Shown one piece after another: positions 1 through 46,815 of a DNA stretch of 64,000 nucleotides; position 1 is the first letter of the stretch; each line of letters opens with the position of its first letter. The notes below the pieces were generated by a model. The model worked only from the letters and a program-made list of their open reading frames with translations, had not been told where the DNA came from and ran no database searches. This DNA comes from Erpobdella octoculata (taxonomy: Eukaryota > Annelida > Clitellata > Hirudinida > Erpobdellidae): the NCBI GenBank assembly GCA_963978895.1, contig OZ022242.1, positions 34,561,173-34,625,172 of the forward strand, read 5' to 3'. A program made the translations under genes and the position numbers.

Positions 1-78
1 TTTGTAGATTTAAATTTCAATTATAGAAATTTTAATTCTTTTATTAAATTTATAAATTACAAAAATTCTTGTTTTCAG

Positions 79-11616
<11,538 letters not shown>

Positions 11617-12684
11617 AAATAATAGTAATATCTTCGCTATATAAAATAATTGAAAGAACTAACAACAAAATTCTATAATTAATAAAATGTGTCTCATTCT
11701 AGAATATAAAACAACGCGACCAACGTTATAGTTATACAATTTTACTGTTAGCTCTCAGTTTGTAAGTTAAAATTTTTTTATAAACTCAGAAAAATATTTT
11801 GTTTTTTTACTTTATGAAAAACGTGGTTTTAAAAACAATTTAAGTAATATTATTTATTATTTTTAATTATAATGGCTATAAAATCTTGTAATCTATTTAA
11901 ATTTATTGATCAACACACATATGTATCAATATTATTATGAAATTAGGATTTAAATAATTAAATATCTCTTTTTTGAATAAACTAGAAACAGTTCGTTTAT
12001 TTTTTTTATATCTCTATTTTAAATATTTTATCAATTTTTATTTTATATTTTATTCAAATTTGGTCCACTAAATTTTTAAATTTAATAGAATGAAATGTCA
12101 ATGACAAAAATTATATACACTAAATTTAAGCAAATATGGATGATAAGATACAAATTTGAACACATTTTTCCACCTAAACAAAGAGATAAACAAACATTGA
12201 AAACAAACTGGATGACAATTCTGTCGCAGCAAAGACTAAAGTAACAATGAACAAAAATTAAAAATCGCTTTTTTGTATAAACTAGAAATTGTTAGTTTAT
12301 TGCTTTAACAAAAATCTCTATATGTTTAATATGTTATTAATTTTTATTTTATATCTTATTTTAAAATTTAATAGAATAAAATTTAATTGACAAACATTAT
12401 TCACACCAAATTTCAGCAAAACTGAATGATAAGATTAAAATTTGAATAAATTTTTCTACCTGGACAAACAAAAAAACAAACCAGAAAATAAGCTGAGAAA
12501 AACGGGGTATACATGAACCAAATTAGAACATTTCATTTCAGAATTCTTAAACTAATAAAAATAGATTTTAAACTGTATATGCTTAATTTCTATTAATTTG
12601 TAGAAATTGCTACTTTAAAATAATGATTTTCACCACGTTTTTTTAAATTAAGTCACTTTTTTGTATTAATTTATATTTAAAAAT
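11617..12684. repeat. 3' region with decayed tandem copies of the tail segment
   Basis: AT-rich. About 11960-12255 and about 12262-12510 are two diverged copies of one another. At 12194-12250 the first holds a clear fragment of the tail exon (compare 11373-11430: attgaaaacaaactggatga). The second holds only a ghost of it near 12480. No open frame is kept. Confidence 0.7.
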
Positions 12685-12750
12685 CTGGCTTTTCAACTTT
12701 TATAAACGTTACAAAGACAATATTATAGTTTTAAGCAGGTAAATTAATTT
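12685..12750 (+). pseudogene. Relic of a receptor phosphatase D2 exon
   Basis: It matches the two ends of the copy-2 exon 36451-36596 with the middle (about 80 bp) missing: tttcaactttxataxacgtt followed by acaaagacaa, then attaagcag-type sequence and the donor with its following intron bases (gtaaattaatt against gtaaactaatt). This is what remains of a phosphatase domain downstream of copy 1. Confidence 0.75.
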
Positions 12751-12779
12751 CTACAACATGCTGGTGAGGTCAGTTGAAG

Positions 12780-12914
12780 TTCGGCAAAGTCAAGAAAGGT
12801 CTGGTGTGATCCGGTTAAATCCGTTGAATCACTGTGAATTCCGATAAAATTCGGTGAAATCCGATAAAATTCAGTGAAATTTGATACAATTCAGTGAAAT
12901 CCGATAAAATTGGG
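12780..12914 (+). repeat. About 21-bp minisatellite, left block
   Basis: Diverged units of gataaaattcagtgaaatcc. The same repeat in the same orientation continues at 17799-18060, so an originally continuous array was split by the element between them. Confidence 0.8.
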
Positions 12915-13209
12915 TACAGGCCAAGTCGTCGCGAAAGCCATTTCGTCGCCGTGAGCATTTTCGTCGCGAAGTCGCGACGAAAACGCCAACTCTGCGACGA
13001 ATCGGCCCGGAGCGCGACGAAATCGCCTACTTTTGCGGCCAATAGCCTCATGGTCGTGAGGGGTAAAATCCCGTTGCTCAGAAGCAACTAGAGCTACCCC
13101 ACCACACGAAGCCACCCGCCTGGCGAATGCAGTTAGAGACCAGCATTAAGCAACACCACCCGGATACTTGTATCACAGACAGGCAGATCTACTGTCTATA
13201 CAACGACTT
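12915..13209. repeat. Left long terminal inverted repeat
   Basis: Pairs with 17503-17798. It holds repeated cgtcgcg words and the stretch ccgttgctcagaagcaacta, found inverted in the right TIR. Its short open frames are by-products. Confidence 0.75.
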
Positions 13210-13783
<574 letters not shown>

Positions 13784-13929
13784 TGGATTTCAAGCGCCCT
13801 TTTGTGTAACACCTCAGGGCTCCTTTTAAAATAAAAACAACAAAACAAAACAATAAAAATAAAGCAAAAAATAATATAAAACACAAAAATCAGCATGTCA
13901 GGAAAAATGAAATAATTTCTCTCTGATCA

Positions 13930-16805
13930 TCAATTTGGATAGGATTTCGCAAACAGAAATGTCTTTAGCTCGGCCTTGAATAAACTCAATGTAGTGGCTT
14001 CTCGGATGCTGGCAGGCAACATGTTCCATGTTGCCGGTCCTGCTATACTGAAGGCTCGACTGCCGTAAGTTTTTGTTCGAGTTATGGGAACAACTAGATC
14101 ACCACGACTAGCAGATCTGTGACGAGATAAGTAAGAATTTTTATCAGACACAGTGACACACAGCTCTTGCAAATATGAGGGGGCTTCGCCATGGAGCGCC
14201 TTGTAGACTAAAGTCCCAATTTTGAAAGTAATTCGCTCAGAGATACGCAGCCACCGGAGTTCAGTTTTCATTATTGCAGTCACATGATCATGTTTCTTTA
14301 GTCCACCAAAAAGACGAGCAGCTGCATTTTGAATACGTTGAATCTTTCCAACAGCACTAAGAGGTAAGCCTGTAAATAGAGAGTTGCAGTAGTCAAGTCT
14401 ACTTACAACAAACGAATGCAGCAGGAGACGTGTTGCTTCACTTGTCAGAGACCTTCGTATGGTTCTAAGTTGTCGTAGTTGGAAAAAACAGGTTTTTGAC
14501 AGTTTAGATATATGATCTTTCATGGAAAGCTCAGAATCGACATATACACCTAAGTTTCGAACAACTTCTGTGGGGGCAACCAAAGCCCCAGCAACTAACA
14601 AGGCTTTTGCTTTACTCTGTTGCAACTTTGATCTTGCACCTATCCAGATTAATTCAGTCTTATCGCCATTCAGTTTTAGATGATTAGAAGCCATCCACTG
14701 TTCAATGTTCTCTATGCAGGACAATTAGCGAAGGTGAACATTCTCCGCATCATCAACAGAGCAGTGAACATATGTTTGGGTGTCGTCGGCATAGCAGTGT
14801 CCCTCGAGTCCAGAACGATGAATAATTTCAAGTAAATCAGTGGTGTACAATAAAAAGAGTAGTGGGCCCAAGACTGATCCCTGGGGTACTCCACTACTAA
14901 ACGACACGGACGATGACAAGTTCCCACCCACACTAACCCGTTGCGTGCGGTTAGTTAAATATGAAATAATCCACTTTAAGACAACTCCACAGATGCCATG
15001 AGTTTTGTCAAGTCTCTCAATAAGGATTCCATGGTCAACAGTATCAAATGCGGCACTCAGATCTAAGAGACTCAGTAGCGACACCTTACCACTATCAGTA
15101 GCAACTGCCAGATCATTCACTACTTTGAGTAGTGCAGATTCTGTAGAGTAAAACCGGCGATACGCAGATTGGTTCGATGGGAGACTGCCAGAAAGACCTA
15201 GATGTACATTCAATCGTTTAGCAACAATCCGCTCTACCAGTTTTGACATAAAGGTCAGGTTAGAGACTGGTCGATAGTTCTTCATGTCAGCAGGGTCAAG
15301 TCCGTCTTTTTTAATAAGCGGAGTTACAAGTGCTGACTTCTGACTAGCAGGAAAATATCCTTCTTGTAAAGATCGAGTGCACATCAAAGCGACAAAAGAT
15401 GCAATGTGGACACAACATTTTTTGATAATCCAAGTAGGGGATGGATCCAGTGAACAATATTTGTTCGGAGCAGCCATTATCAATTTTATTATCTCATCAG
15501 CCGTGACTGGTTGGAATTCATCCATGAACAACGTGCTGGTCAAAAGTATAGATGGTGACTTTGCAAGCGCTGTATGTGTTCTAACTTGCTCTACCTTGTC
15601 TTGAAAAAACCTCACAAACTGGTCTGGAGTAATAGAAGAGCTCACATTAGATGAGGACTTTTCTTTACCAAGAAGTGTTGACAAGTTACTCCAGAGCTTT
15701 TTTGGAGCTTTCTGATTAACGGCAATCCTGGCTTCCCAGTATTCATGCTCTTTTCTCTGGAACAAATATCGCATGGTCCGCAAGCCGTCAATCCATATAG
15801 ATTTACTCGCCGTTGTGTGATGCCGACGATAAATCCGTTCAAGTCGTCTCGTGGACCGCTTAAATGCCCGGCATTCACTATCAAACCATGGCGTTAGTAG
15901 ATTTCGAGGCTTTCTTTTGATTAACGTAAACGGAGCGTGATTATCGAGAAGCTTTGATAGAGTAGATGAATAGCACTGGAAAAGTTCATCAGTTGAATGA
16001 TGATCAAAATTTTCTGGATTATGACAAAGTTCACTCAAACGTAAATCAGTCAGGAATGCATTATAATCAAATCTCTTCCATGAACGTCCCCAAAAAGTGG
16101 CAACAGGCTTAGTTGGTTTTTGGAGTGGAAGTCGAAACAATAGCATTAGATGATCAAATAAGCCAGTTTCTTGCACAGAAACTTGAAGATCTACCATATC
16201 ATCACGTGAAATCACGAGATCAAGCTGCCCTCCTAGCCGATGCGTTGGAATTGTCTCATGAATAATCAAATTGAAAGAAGTTAGCAATTCATGCAGTTTC
16301 ATTGCATTTATATCATTTTGTCTTTCAACGTGAATGTTCAGGTCTCCAGTAATAACAATTGGTCTACGGTATGTTGACAATATTTCCCAAAGGAAACAGA
16401 ACTCATCAAAGAATTTCTTGGTTGCAGGCTTTGATCCAGGACGATAGACTGATAACAATACAACTCCAGTCTGATTGCTAGAGATATTACAACATAAAAA
16501 TTCGAATGACGCAACTGGTGTTCGAAGATCAATTTCAGTCATAGACAAGCCATCCTTATAAATAATTGCAATTCCACCATGATTTATCAAAGCCCGAGAT
16601 TTGCTTGTATGGTCAGCAGGACGTGCCCGATCAAGACACTTGTAACCAGGCCCAACAAAACGCTATCACCAGATTCATGCCAAGTCTCTGCAGCAACAAA
16701 AATGTCAATAGACTGAGACGCAATCAGATCACAGATTCGAGACGATTTCTCCATGATCGAACACACATTATGAAAAGCAACAGACAGGCCAGCAAAAACT
16801 TCTTT
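13930..16805 (-). pseudogene. CR1/L2-type LINE ORF2 (endonuclease + reverse transcriptase), broken
   Basis: Minus strand. The APE-type endonuclease is recognisable from about 16800 (AETWHES) through SVYRPGSKP, ITGDLNIHV and the THRLGGQLDLV block. A frameshift lies near 16590-16660, because the AETWHES part and the INHGGIAIIYKDG part are in different frames. The RT runs through NYRPVSNL, LDLSAAFDTVDH, GVPQGSVLGPLLF and YADDTQTYV. One in-frame TAA at 14727-14725 interrupts the frame just after RT; the C-terminal part (WMASNHLKLN to LFKAELKTFLF) continues open to 13930. With only two lesions this is a young but dead copy. Confidence 0.85.
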
Positions 16806-16806
16806 A

Positions 16807-17290
16807 TTAAAAACTTTTCTTGAATTTTTGCAATTGATTACCCCGGATGCAGTATCGAAAGGGCGAATCCTTAGCTAAATTTGCATTTAATTTGTTTCTT
16901 TCAAGTCTAAGCTGATAATCCAGTTGTCTTTCCGCTTCTGTTAAATCCGGACTGATATAGACGGATTTATGGTCACTGTTTCTCAGAATTTTAGCAGCCA
17001 TGAGAATCGGATTCCTAAGACTAACATCAGATAATTCTACCAAAATTGGACCTGGTTTGCTTGTGTCTTTAGATCTTAGTCGTTTCAAATGTACAGGTTT
17101 TACCTCAGACTTACCGATTACATTCAAGATTTGTTTAACGGATTCTTCATCCTCAGTTTTTTTAGTAGCCTGGGCTGAGTTCGGTGACTCAGGGATACCG
17201 TAAACAATTATATTCTTTTTTCTTCTTTCACGATCCTTCAGTTCATTTATTGAAGCATTAACAACAACCAACTGAGCAGCTGGCTGTTTT
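16807..17290 (-). pseudogene. LINE ORF1 remnant (RRM-type nucleic-acid-binding protein)
   Basis: The open part at 16807-17271 encodes about 155 residues: RERRKKNIIVYGIPES, a linker, then KPVHLKRLRS, PILVELSD and the C-terminal helix region with VYISPDLTEAER. This is the RRM plus C-terminal domain found in ORF1 proteins of CR1/L2/L1-type elements. A stop just upstream cuts off the expected N-terminal part, so the element is 5' truncated or decayed. It lies directly upstream of the broken ORF2. Confidence 0.7.
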
Positions 17291-17502
17291 GTTTTTTGGT
17301 CCTAAACGCTGAAAAAGTGACAAGGACTTAAATAAACAACAACAGCTATATGCGAGCCATTCCCAAGCCTGGATAAAGGAGGAGGGACAGTTAAAAGGAT
17401 CAAACTTTGATCCACGACAGGAAGTACTTATGTGCTTCCTATATACAGCCAATTCAGTCTTAAAACACTTGGTGTAAAGGACTATAAACTATCATAAAAA
17501 AA

Positions 17503-17798
17503 AAGTCGTTGTATAGACATTAGCGGTGCCACAGTCTGTGATACGTGTATCCGGGTGGTGCTGCTTAATGCTGATCACCAACTGCATTCGCCGGGCAGGT
17601 TGCTTCGTGTGTTGGGGTAGCTCTAGTTGCTTCTGAGCAACGGGATTTTACCCCTCACGGCCATGAGGCTATTGGCCGCGAAAGTAGGCGATTTCGTCGC
17701 GAACCGGGTCGATTCGTCTCAAGGTTGGCGTTTTCGTCGAGACTTCGCGATGAAAATGTTTACGCGACGAAATGGCTATCGCGACCACATGGCCGGTA
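17503..17798. repeat. Right long terminal inverted repeat
   Basis: Inverted partner of 12915-13209. It begins internally with aagtcgttgtatagaca and ends externally at ggccggta. It is diverged from the left TIR by scattered substitutions and small indels. Confidence 0.75.
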
Positions 17799-18060
17799 TT
17801 CATAAAATTCAGTGAAATTTGATAAAATTCAGTGAAATCCGGAAAAATTTTGTGAAATCCGATAAAATTCAGTGAAATTTGATAAAACTCAGTGAAATCC
17901 AATAAAATTTCGTAAAATTTGGATAAATTAGATGAAATGAAGTGTGAAACAATTAAGTCTGGTGAAAAACGTTGAAGTCCGATGAGGCACGTTGAGATCC
18001 GGTAAAGTCTAGCAAAATCGGGGAGGTCCGATGAAGTTCGGTGTGGTCCTGTGAAATGTT
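17799..18060 (+). repeat. About 21-bp minisatellite, right block
   Basis: Units of ataaaattcagtgaaatccg type, increasingly diverged to the right (ggtccgatgaagttcggtg). Same orientation as 12780-12914. Confidence 0.8.
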
Positions 18061-18106
18061 TCGACGGACCGAATGGTAATTAAAAGAAAATTTCCTGAAA
18101 TGTTAA

Positions 18107-18331
18107 ATTAAAACAACTGCAAATGCCTTTCATCTGTACTACAAGGAACGAGAACCACATTTTAGTGGCAGAGATTTGCCCACAAGTTTGGAAGTTTTAA
18201 GAATATATTTTTTCCATCATAAAAAGAACAGTCAAACTCTAAAAGATGCCATAAAACCTGTAGTCCAGCAGTTGTGGGAGGATTTATTTCTTTACAAAAT
18301 ATCAATGCTTCAGTTATTGTCGTTCAATTGA
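18107..18331 (+). pseudogene. Unidentified protein-like fragment (possible transposon relic)
   Basis: Between TAA 18104-18106 and TGA 18329-18331 there is an open frame of 74 codons with no ATG at its start and protein-like composition (FHLYYKEREPHFSG, then KKNSQTLKDAIKPVVQQLWE). It resembles a fragment of a longer protein, perhaps from a transposon. I do not recognise a family. It lies between the TIR element and receptor copy 2. Confidence 0.3.
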
Positions 18332-18739
18332 TTTCAGGAATTTTTTTTTTATTTATTAGTGATTGAAATAAACACTTCTTAAAAAATAAATCAAAAGAAT
18401 ATGGTTTTGCTTTGATTCAAATCCAGGACTTTAAACTTAAAAAAGACCGTCTAACTTAAAGAACCAGTTTGCATTTGATTTGATCAATTTCATCATTTTA
18501 ACAAATTCCACTGACAAGTAACGCTAAATAAAAGCTTTAAAAAAACTTTCCCCAGACGTTTTGTATTTTGTGGCGTGCTCTAATTAAGGTTTATAAAAAA
18601 CCACTTTTAATAACTTATGCACTAAACCAATTAGCAAAATGACAAGTAACATTTGTAACGCGCCCTAATAAAATCAAGTTTTTCGCAAGTTATTCCTGAA
18701 ATCATTAAATCAAAAAACTTTTTAAAAAGATAGATTTTT

Positions 18740-18905
18740 AGTCTGATTTCAAACTGTTTAGTTTCTATAGATTGTTGAATATGCACGGGCAAACTGTTCT
18801 ATTCAACGGGACTTGAGATAGTGAAAGCTCTGTTTCCAAATTGTAGGCGAGACAGATGAAATCATCCTTGCTGGCAGAACGCAGTTTATGCCTTGCATGG
18901 AGGGG
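18740..18905 (-). pseudogene. LINE ORF2 C-terminal fragment
   Basis: On the minus strand the pieces HKLRSASKDDFIC and, in a shifted frame, a GNRAF-like block and SPVE-like sequence match the C-terminal 'LRSAA..DL..P...T..G.R.F...GP..WN' signature of the CR1/L2 LINEs elsewhere in the window. Very decayed. Confidence 0.45.
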
Positions 18906-19313
18906 AACGACAAGCGTAGTGAAACGAGAGATGACAAATAGAATGGAAAAAACCGGATTATATTAAACAAACAAGCGTTATTCTATGTTTCAAACAATTA
19001 TTCTTCTGGTAATATTGTTTTTCAAATAGGTATTAAAAGTAAGTTAATTTAATTTGGACACATAAAAAATTATTAAATTTTAATGACTTTTTGTATAGCT
19101 TGGTTTGAATAGACCTGTCAAGTACCTACCATTGTTCTTCTTCTCAGCTTGTATTCAAGGGTTAATTTTGTTGAATGCTTAGGCATTGTTAGCTTAAGCT
19201 ATTAATGGTTTGCCGAATGTTTAAATATTCCTTCCTTATTCAAGTTTGATAAATCTAATACAAATTCTTCGACAAATATTAAAAAAGTTGAAATAAAAAC
19301 TTGAAAAAAAAAC

Positions 19314-41410
<22,097 letters not shown>

Positions 41411-41923
41411 CAGCTTGGGACTCTTGAAAAATTATTATTTGATATTCTCTAAAAAGATTAGGGCTATATAAATCACTTTTATTACCTCGGGAAAGACTCT
41501 GCAGTAATTGTTTAATTCTTTTAAATATCTCTGACACTTATGTCAGTGATAATGTATATTTATAACTTACTTCACTCTAATGAAAGCATAATTTGTAAAT
41601 AGTTTAATTTATGGTCTCTAATATTAGCTCGTTTTATTTTTCTTATTCATCAGGATCTTTTATTTTACTTGAAATTGTTTGAAAACTCGGTATTAAATTA
41701 TGACAATGTTTATTCAATTTGACTTGCTGAATATCACGACTGCAAAAAATCTGGCTAGAGAAACACATTTTCAAACGAGAACCTAAATGTACCGAAAACA
41801 TATTCGAAAATTAAGCAGTCGATTGAGAAAGACAAACAATCAAACCAGTCACCATATTGTGACAGAAGAAAATAATATAATAATATTTACACAACAATTA
41901 TAATGAAAATAAACAACAAAACG
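41411..41923. other. Convergent 3' spacer between the phosphatase receptor and USE1
   Basis: 513 bp with no coding signal. It must hold both 3' UTRs. I could not fix the polyadenylation sites. Confidence 0.6.
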
Positions 41924-44290
41924 TCATCTAGACTTAGGATACAGCTTCATAAAGAGAACCATCCATATAAAAGTACAAACAACAACACCCAGCATGATCC
42001 AGATCCACCAGCTGCAAACGTGTTGTACGTGGTACTCCAATCTTTCACTTTCTACTTTCAACTTGCAGAAATTGTCATCTGCCTGTGTTGTCGACTTTTG
42101 AAGTTTCTGTGAACGTAAGCAGTTATTTGAACAGTGTGTATGACTGATGTGTGTAACGTTGTGGTTGAGTAAAGTAAGAGACTTTTCTGATATGAGCAAA
42201 AATGAAAAATCCGTAAATTTAGTAATTGCTAACGATAGAGGTAGATAAGAGAGTGGTGCTTCTTGGCCAAAACATTGAAAAAGGTTATTTACCAAAATTA
42301 ATCAATTAATTTGCCATGCTGCTCAAGTAAAACATTATCTAACAGCCAGTTATAAAGGATAATTTGGTCAGACAGTGGATTCATTTAATAGTCTGAGCTA
42401 ATCGATGTTTTTCACAGGTTTGCCGACATTTTAATATGATTTAAAAATTAGATGAGCTTTCACACACTAAGTTGCAAAACCAAACTACAAACAACACAAA
42501 ATAAAATCTTTTAAAATTAAAAGAAATAAAATCTAAATAGTTGAAACAAACAATCTTAAAATGAAAAATAAATTATTTTGTAAACAACTCACTTCTTTAT
42601 CTTCCCTAACAATCCGACCAGCGATCGTGGCATTCTCCTTAAGATTTCGAGCAAGACTGACCATTTCGTCTGCCAGTTTCTCTTGTAACTGCTGATGGTG
42701 TTTCATCATCTGAGTCACATCTTCCTCTGCAATTACCTTCGAGTTACTAATTCTTTGCCTCAGTGATGTGTCCGCTGAAATAAAATGGCCATGGCAAAAT
42801 ATCAAAATTAAATAATAATAATAATAATAATAGACAATGTACAAGAACTGCTAGTTCAAGCTGCATATATGCTGTGAGCTGCTCATGCATAGGGAAACAC
42901 ATAATTTTACTTGTTTTACTACATCCAACAAATGCTTGCTTACAGTATAAATGATCAAATACATAATTGAAACAAGAAATTAAATTATTACGTGATCCCA
43001 AAAGTTCATCTCTCAGGTTTTTGAGACATTTTGCCTTTGTTTGAACATGAAGTTGATGGCTGATGGTCGCTGTTGAAACTTTCAAATCGCTTTCATCCGC
43101 GAATGGTTCATGGGACAATTTACTTGGAACGAGTCTATCAACTGCCAGTGATTTAAGTGATGTACTCGCCTGTAAGAAAAATTTATCAAAAATACTGTAC
43201 ATCTAAATCTTTATAAAAACCCATAAAGAACTAAAAGAATGTGTTATAAATACAACATATTGCAATGAATAACATTTAAAATTAAACAAAGTAGGTATAT
43301 AATTATTGGTTCATCTGAAAACTGATAGCCCTGCATAATTTTAATTTATTTTTTATTAATTTTAACTGTTATCCAACAAAAATATAAAAATAATACATTC
43401 AGTTGAATATAAAAGTATACACATAAACAATGAAATCATTGTAATGATAATACAACCAGGTGAACATATAAGCATACACATATACAATGAAAACATAAAA
43501 ATACAAACAAGTTTCTCGGCTTCCATGAGACCCTTGAGCAAATCAACTCTTCTCGTGTAATCAATCAAATCTTCATGCCTGGGCTGGCTGTTTAAGCAAA
43601 CAATATACCTATCTAATCCGTTTAACGGTCAAAATTAAAAAAATTCTGGTTTGGAAAAAAGAAACCAAAACTTACTTTACTGTCATCTTTTTCAGCATAT
43701 TGAGAAATGTGACCAATGAGCCGACATACTAAAATAAAGCAATAAGATTTAATCATAAAAGTTTAATATTTCAATGATTATGACATCACTATTAAAAAGT
43801 GAATAAGATAATATGTACAAACTTTATATACTGAATTTATTTAAAAAACAAAACATTTCTTAAATCAAATAGCAAAATAAATTTTTTAAACTCTCCTGTT
43901 TGGCATGTTAACTTGACAAAATGGTAATACGTTAGATGATGATCAGGATTACTAGTTAGTAGACTACCCACAACCACATAGAGATGCCAGAAGAGCATCT
44001 AGTAATATAGTGCTAGTGATAGGAACTGTTTTAAGTTTAAGTTTAGTGTTTTAATTATAATATAATGCTAATGGACTTGGTCAGTGTCAGTAATTGATTT
44101 CAACTTTGTTGGTTAAAAATTCTTTTCAATTTCTAAAAAGTGAAAGATGAAATAAAGCTTTGAAAGCAACCTTTTCAAGTCTCCAGTCAGTTGAACCTGA
44201 TCTTTCTTTGAACATAGACTCACATCTGTTCAGCAATCTCAAAAAATTAACTTCTGTTCTTTTGTTACCTTCTTGCTGTATGATAACCAT
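41924..44290 (-). CDS. USE1: USE1, vesicle transport SNARE of the ER (complete, six exons)
   Basis: Minus-strand exons 44290-44171, 43728-43676, 43587-43509, 43169-42992, 42774-42593 and 42106-41924 join in phase to 264 residues, close to the family length of about 260. The N-terminal NFLRLLNRCESM, DWRLEKYVGSL and YTRRVDLLKGLMEAEKL match animal USE1. Next is LRDELLGS, then the SNARE helix HHQQLQEKLADEMVSLARNL with KLKVESERLEYH. A C-terminal tail anchor (WIWIMLGVVVCTFIWMVLFM) ends in a basic tip. USE1 is a Qc-SNARE with syntaxin-18, BNIP1/SEC20 and SEC22 in Golgi-to-ER retrograde fusion. ATG 44290 is the only start giving this N-terminus. It is convergent with the phosphatase receptor. Confidence 0.92.
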
Positions 44291-46657
44291 TCTTCCAGAT
44301 TATAGTTTATTCCACCAGGTCCAGGACAAGATTGTGGTGAAATTCTGGTGAGTTAAGTAAGTTGATCTACAAATCTATAGTATTTTCTATTTATACAAAT
44401 TTTACAAGCATTCATCAGAAACAATGAAATAATGATTACCACATTAAAAAACTGTTAAAAAATGAAAACAGCGTAAAATGTATTTGAATGAATAACATAA
44501 TATAAGTTATTGAGTTATTATATGTAACTTACACAACACGTCGTCGTGCGCTTGTCGTGGTAAAATATAAAAATATATAAACAAGACAAGAAAGTAGTAG
44601 AGATGTGATCATTTTTTAGATAGCGTAATACTGCAGGTAATAACGCTTGTATTAGAAGATTTTTATCACAAAATTTTGTTAATAAAAAAATAACTAATAT
44701 AATAAAACTGTAACTTAAAAATAATTATTGTTTCAAAAAGGCACTGATAACGATCGATCATTTTCTTAACATTTATATTTACATTTTTCAAAGTCTATCA
44801 GTAATTTATGTTTTATATTTTCTATCATAACTTTATAATTATTTAAAACCGCCAAAAACATTTTTTATAATTTCATAGAGTAAGGTAAGAATGTTTTGAG
44901 TTATAAGTGTACCTACAATTGTACATTATAAAATGTTTTAAGACCTGCTGAAAGCTCCAAGTAGGGCAAAATCATGAGAAACGAAGTTTCCACTTATCCT
45001 CTTGTTTATCTCTCTCTCTCTCTTTCTCTCTCTTTTCTTTCTTTTTTGTCTTTTTTCTTACTTTCTTTCTTTAATGTTTTTTCTCAATCATTCCTTTCTT
45101 TTTCTTTCTTTAATTTTTTTAACTTTTTATATTTTCTGTCGTTCAATCTCGTATCTCGATATATCCATCCATCTTTATATAATCTTCTTCTCCGGTAGAA
45201 AGGAAGTGCTCTACAAAGCAAACATCCAAACCACATCACTCGCTTCAATTCATCTCTCAACGTTTCACATTTTTACATAATAAAATCTTTCCTTGTGAAG
45301 TTATAATAAGCAAAAAGTAAAAGTTGTCCTGTCTCGTTGCCTGTCCTACTGCATTACTCTAGCAGTATTTCCTCCCGGAAAAGGAGGAAGATGAAGTGTG
45401 TATTCATTTCGTTGAGTAGGTACACCTCATACTTTTCTCCGGCTTGCACAGACATCGCACACAACATACATTGCACTTTTGTGCATACAACCATGCGTTT
45501 TCTGGGCCACTTTAACCAAACAGAAATATCAAAAAGGAATTAAGAAACGACTTTTCAGCCATTCTTATTGTACAAATAAATATCAATATTTTGGTTATTT
45601 AATGTTTTAAATTGAGTGATAATATATGTAACCAAGCTTTAAAGCAGACTTGATGCAAGTTAGTACGAGTGAATCTGCGATCTTGTGAGCATGTGTGAAT
45701 TATACCTTCACAGCACCGCCAGATCAGCTTGAGCGCAAATTGGTTCCTGTGGCGATCAAAGCCGTCTGCATTGAGAATAACTTTCAAAAAGTTTTTTTTT
45801 CTATTTGCAAGGAAGACAGAAAAAGGTATGTTGTTTATTTAAACGTGTTTTTATCAGGCGGTTAGCTAAATGTGCTTTTCAAGTTTATTATTAAAATCGC
45901 TCTCGGATTTATCTATTTCACAGCTGAAACTTTTTCCAAAATGTTTTATTAAGCCGTAAAAACTGACTTTTCACATTCAAAAATTAAACTAGAAGTAGTT
46001 AAATATGTAAGAAAATATCAATTTTGTTCCTCCTCCGATGATGGGGAGAAACATAAAAATGGTCATAAATCGTTAGCATGCAAGCATCTTTATGAGTGCC
46101 GAATGTCTGACAGGAGCGCTTTATGATCTTCTAAAGAATTCTCAAGGTTTGAATCATCAAAATTGCTCTTCATTTTTGATTATTCGTTTGTTATATATGC
46201 TATTAAATCTCTATTTAATGCGTTGATTATTAACGGACGAGGTTTTTACTCGTAGTTTGTTATTTATTTGTCGTTATAAATCGTCTGTTCTACGCAAACT
46301 GAACGAGTTAAATTGAAATTATTATAATTTGAATATTCTACTGTGGCTCTCTGCAATTAAATCTGACTTTATTTCAGCCTTTTAGCTAAATTTTATTTCA
46401 TTGTTTTACAAAAAACAGTCTTAAAATATAATTATTAGGTAACTTTATAGATATAAAAACTGTTTGAAAATCCGTTGGACAATCATAATTGCTTTTCATG
46501 ACTCTTAACGTATACTAGGTATAACTAACTTACCTAAATTGATTTCCATGCAATCGTTTCTTTTCCAACTGCCGATAATTTTAATCTTTATTTTTAAGTT
46601 TCAAAAGATTAACGGAAACACGCTAGAAATTGTTTTTCTTCGAAATTATATAACCAC
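44291..46657. other. Intergenic, no gene seen
   Basis: Includes a pyrimidine-rich tract at 45009-45125. The short open frames here have no recognisable protein signature. The USE1 promoter should lie just right of 44290. Confidence 0.6.
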
Positions 46658-46815
46658 CAGAGGGCGCTGGTGGTATTGCGGTAAAGCGTTCGCTTGTTGA
46701 CCTAAAAGTCGGCGGTTCGAATCTTACCGCGTCACTAGCGTCCGTAGGGGGTGTGGAGAGGCACGCACCATAAACAACTACCTCAAATTGTTGTAGTGGT
46801 TCTCACACAGGCTTC
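46658..46815 (+). mobile_element. tRNA-derived SINE, plus-strand copy
   Basis: Begins agggcgctggtgg, with A-box-like tggtattgcgg 46671-46681 and B-box-like ggttcgaatct 46714-46724, then cgtcactagcgtccgtaggg. Inverted partner of 47236-47345. Confidence 0.75.
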
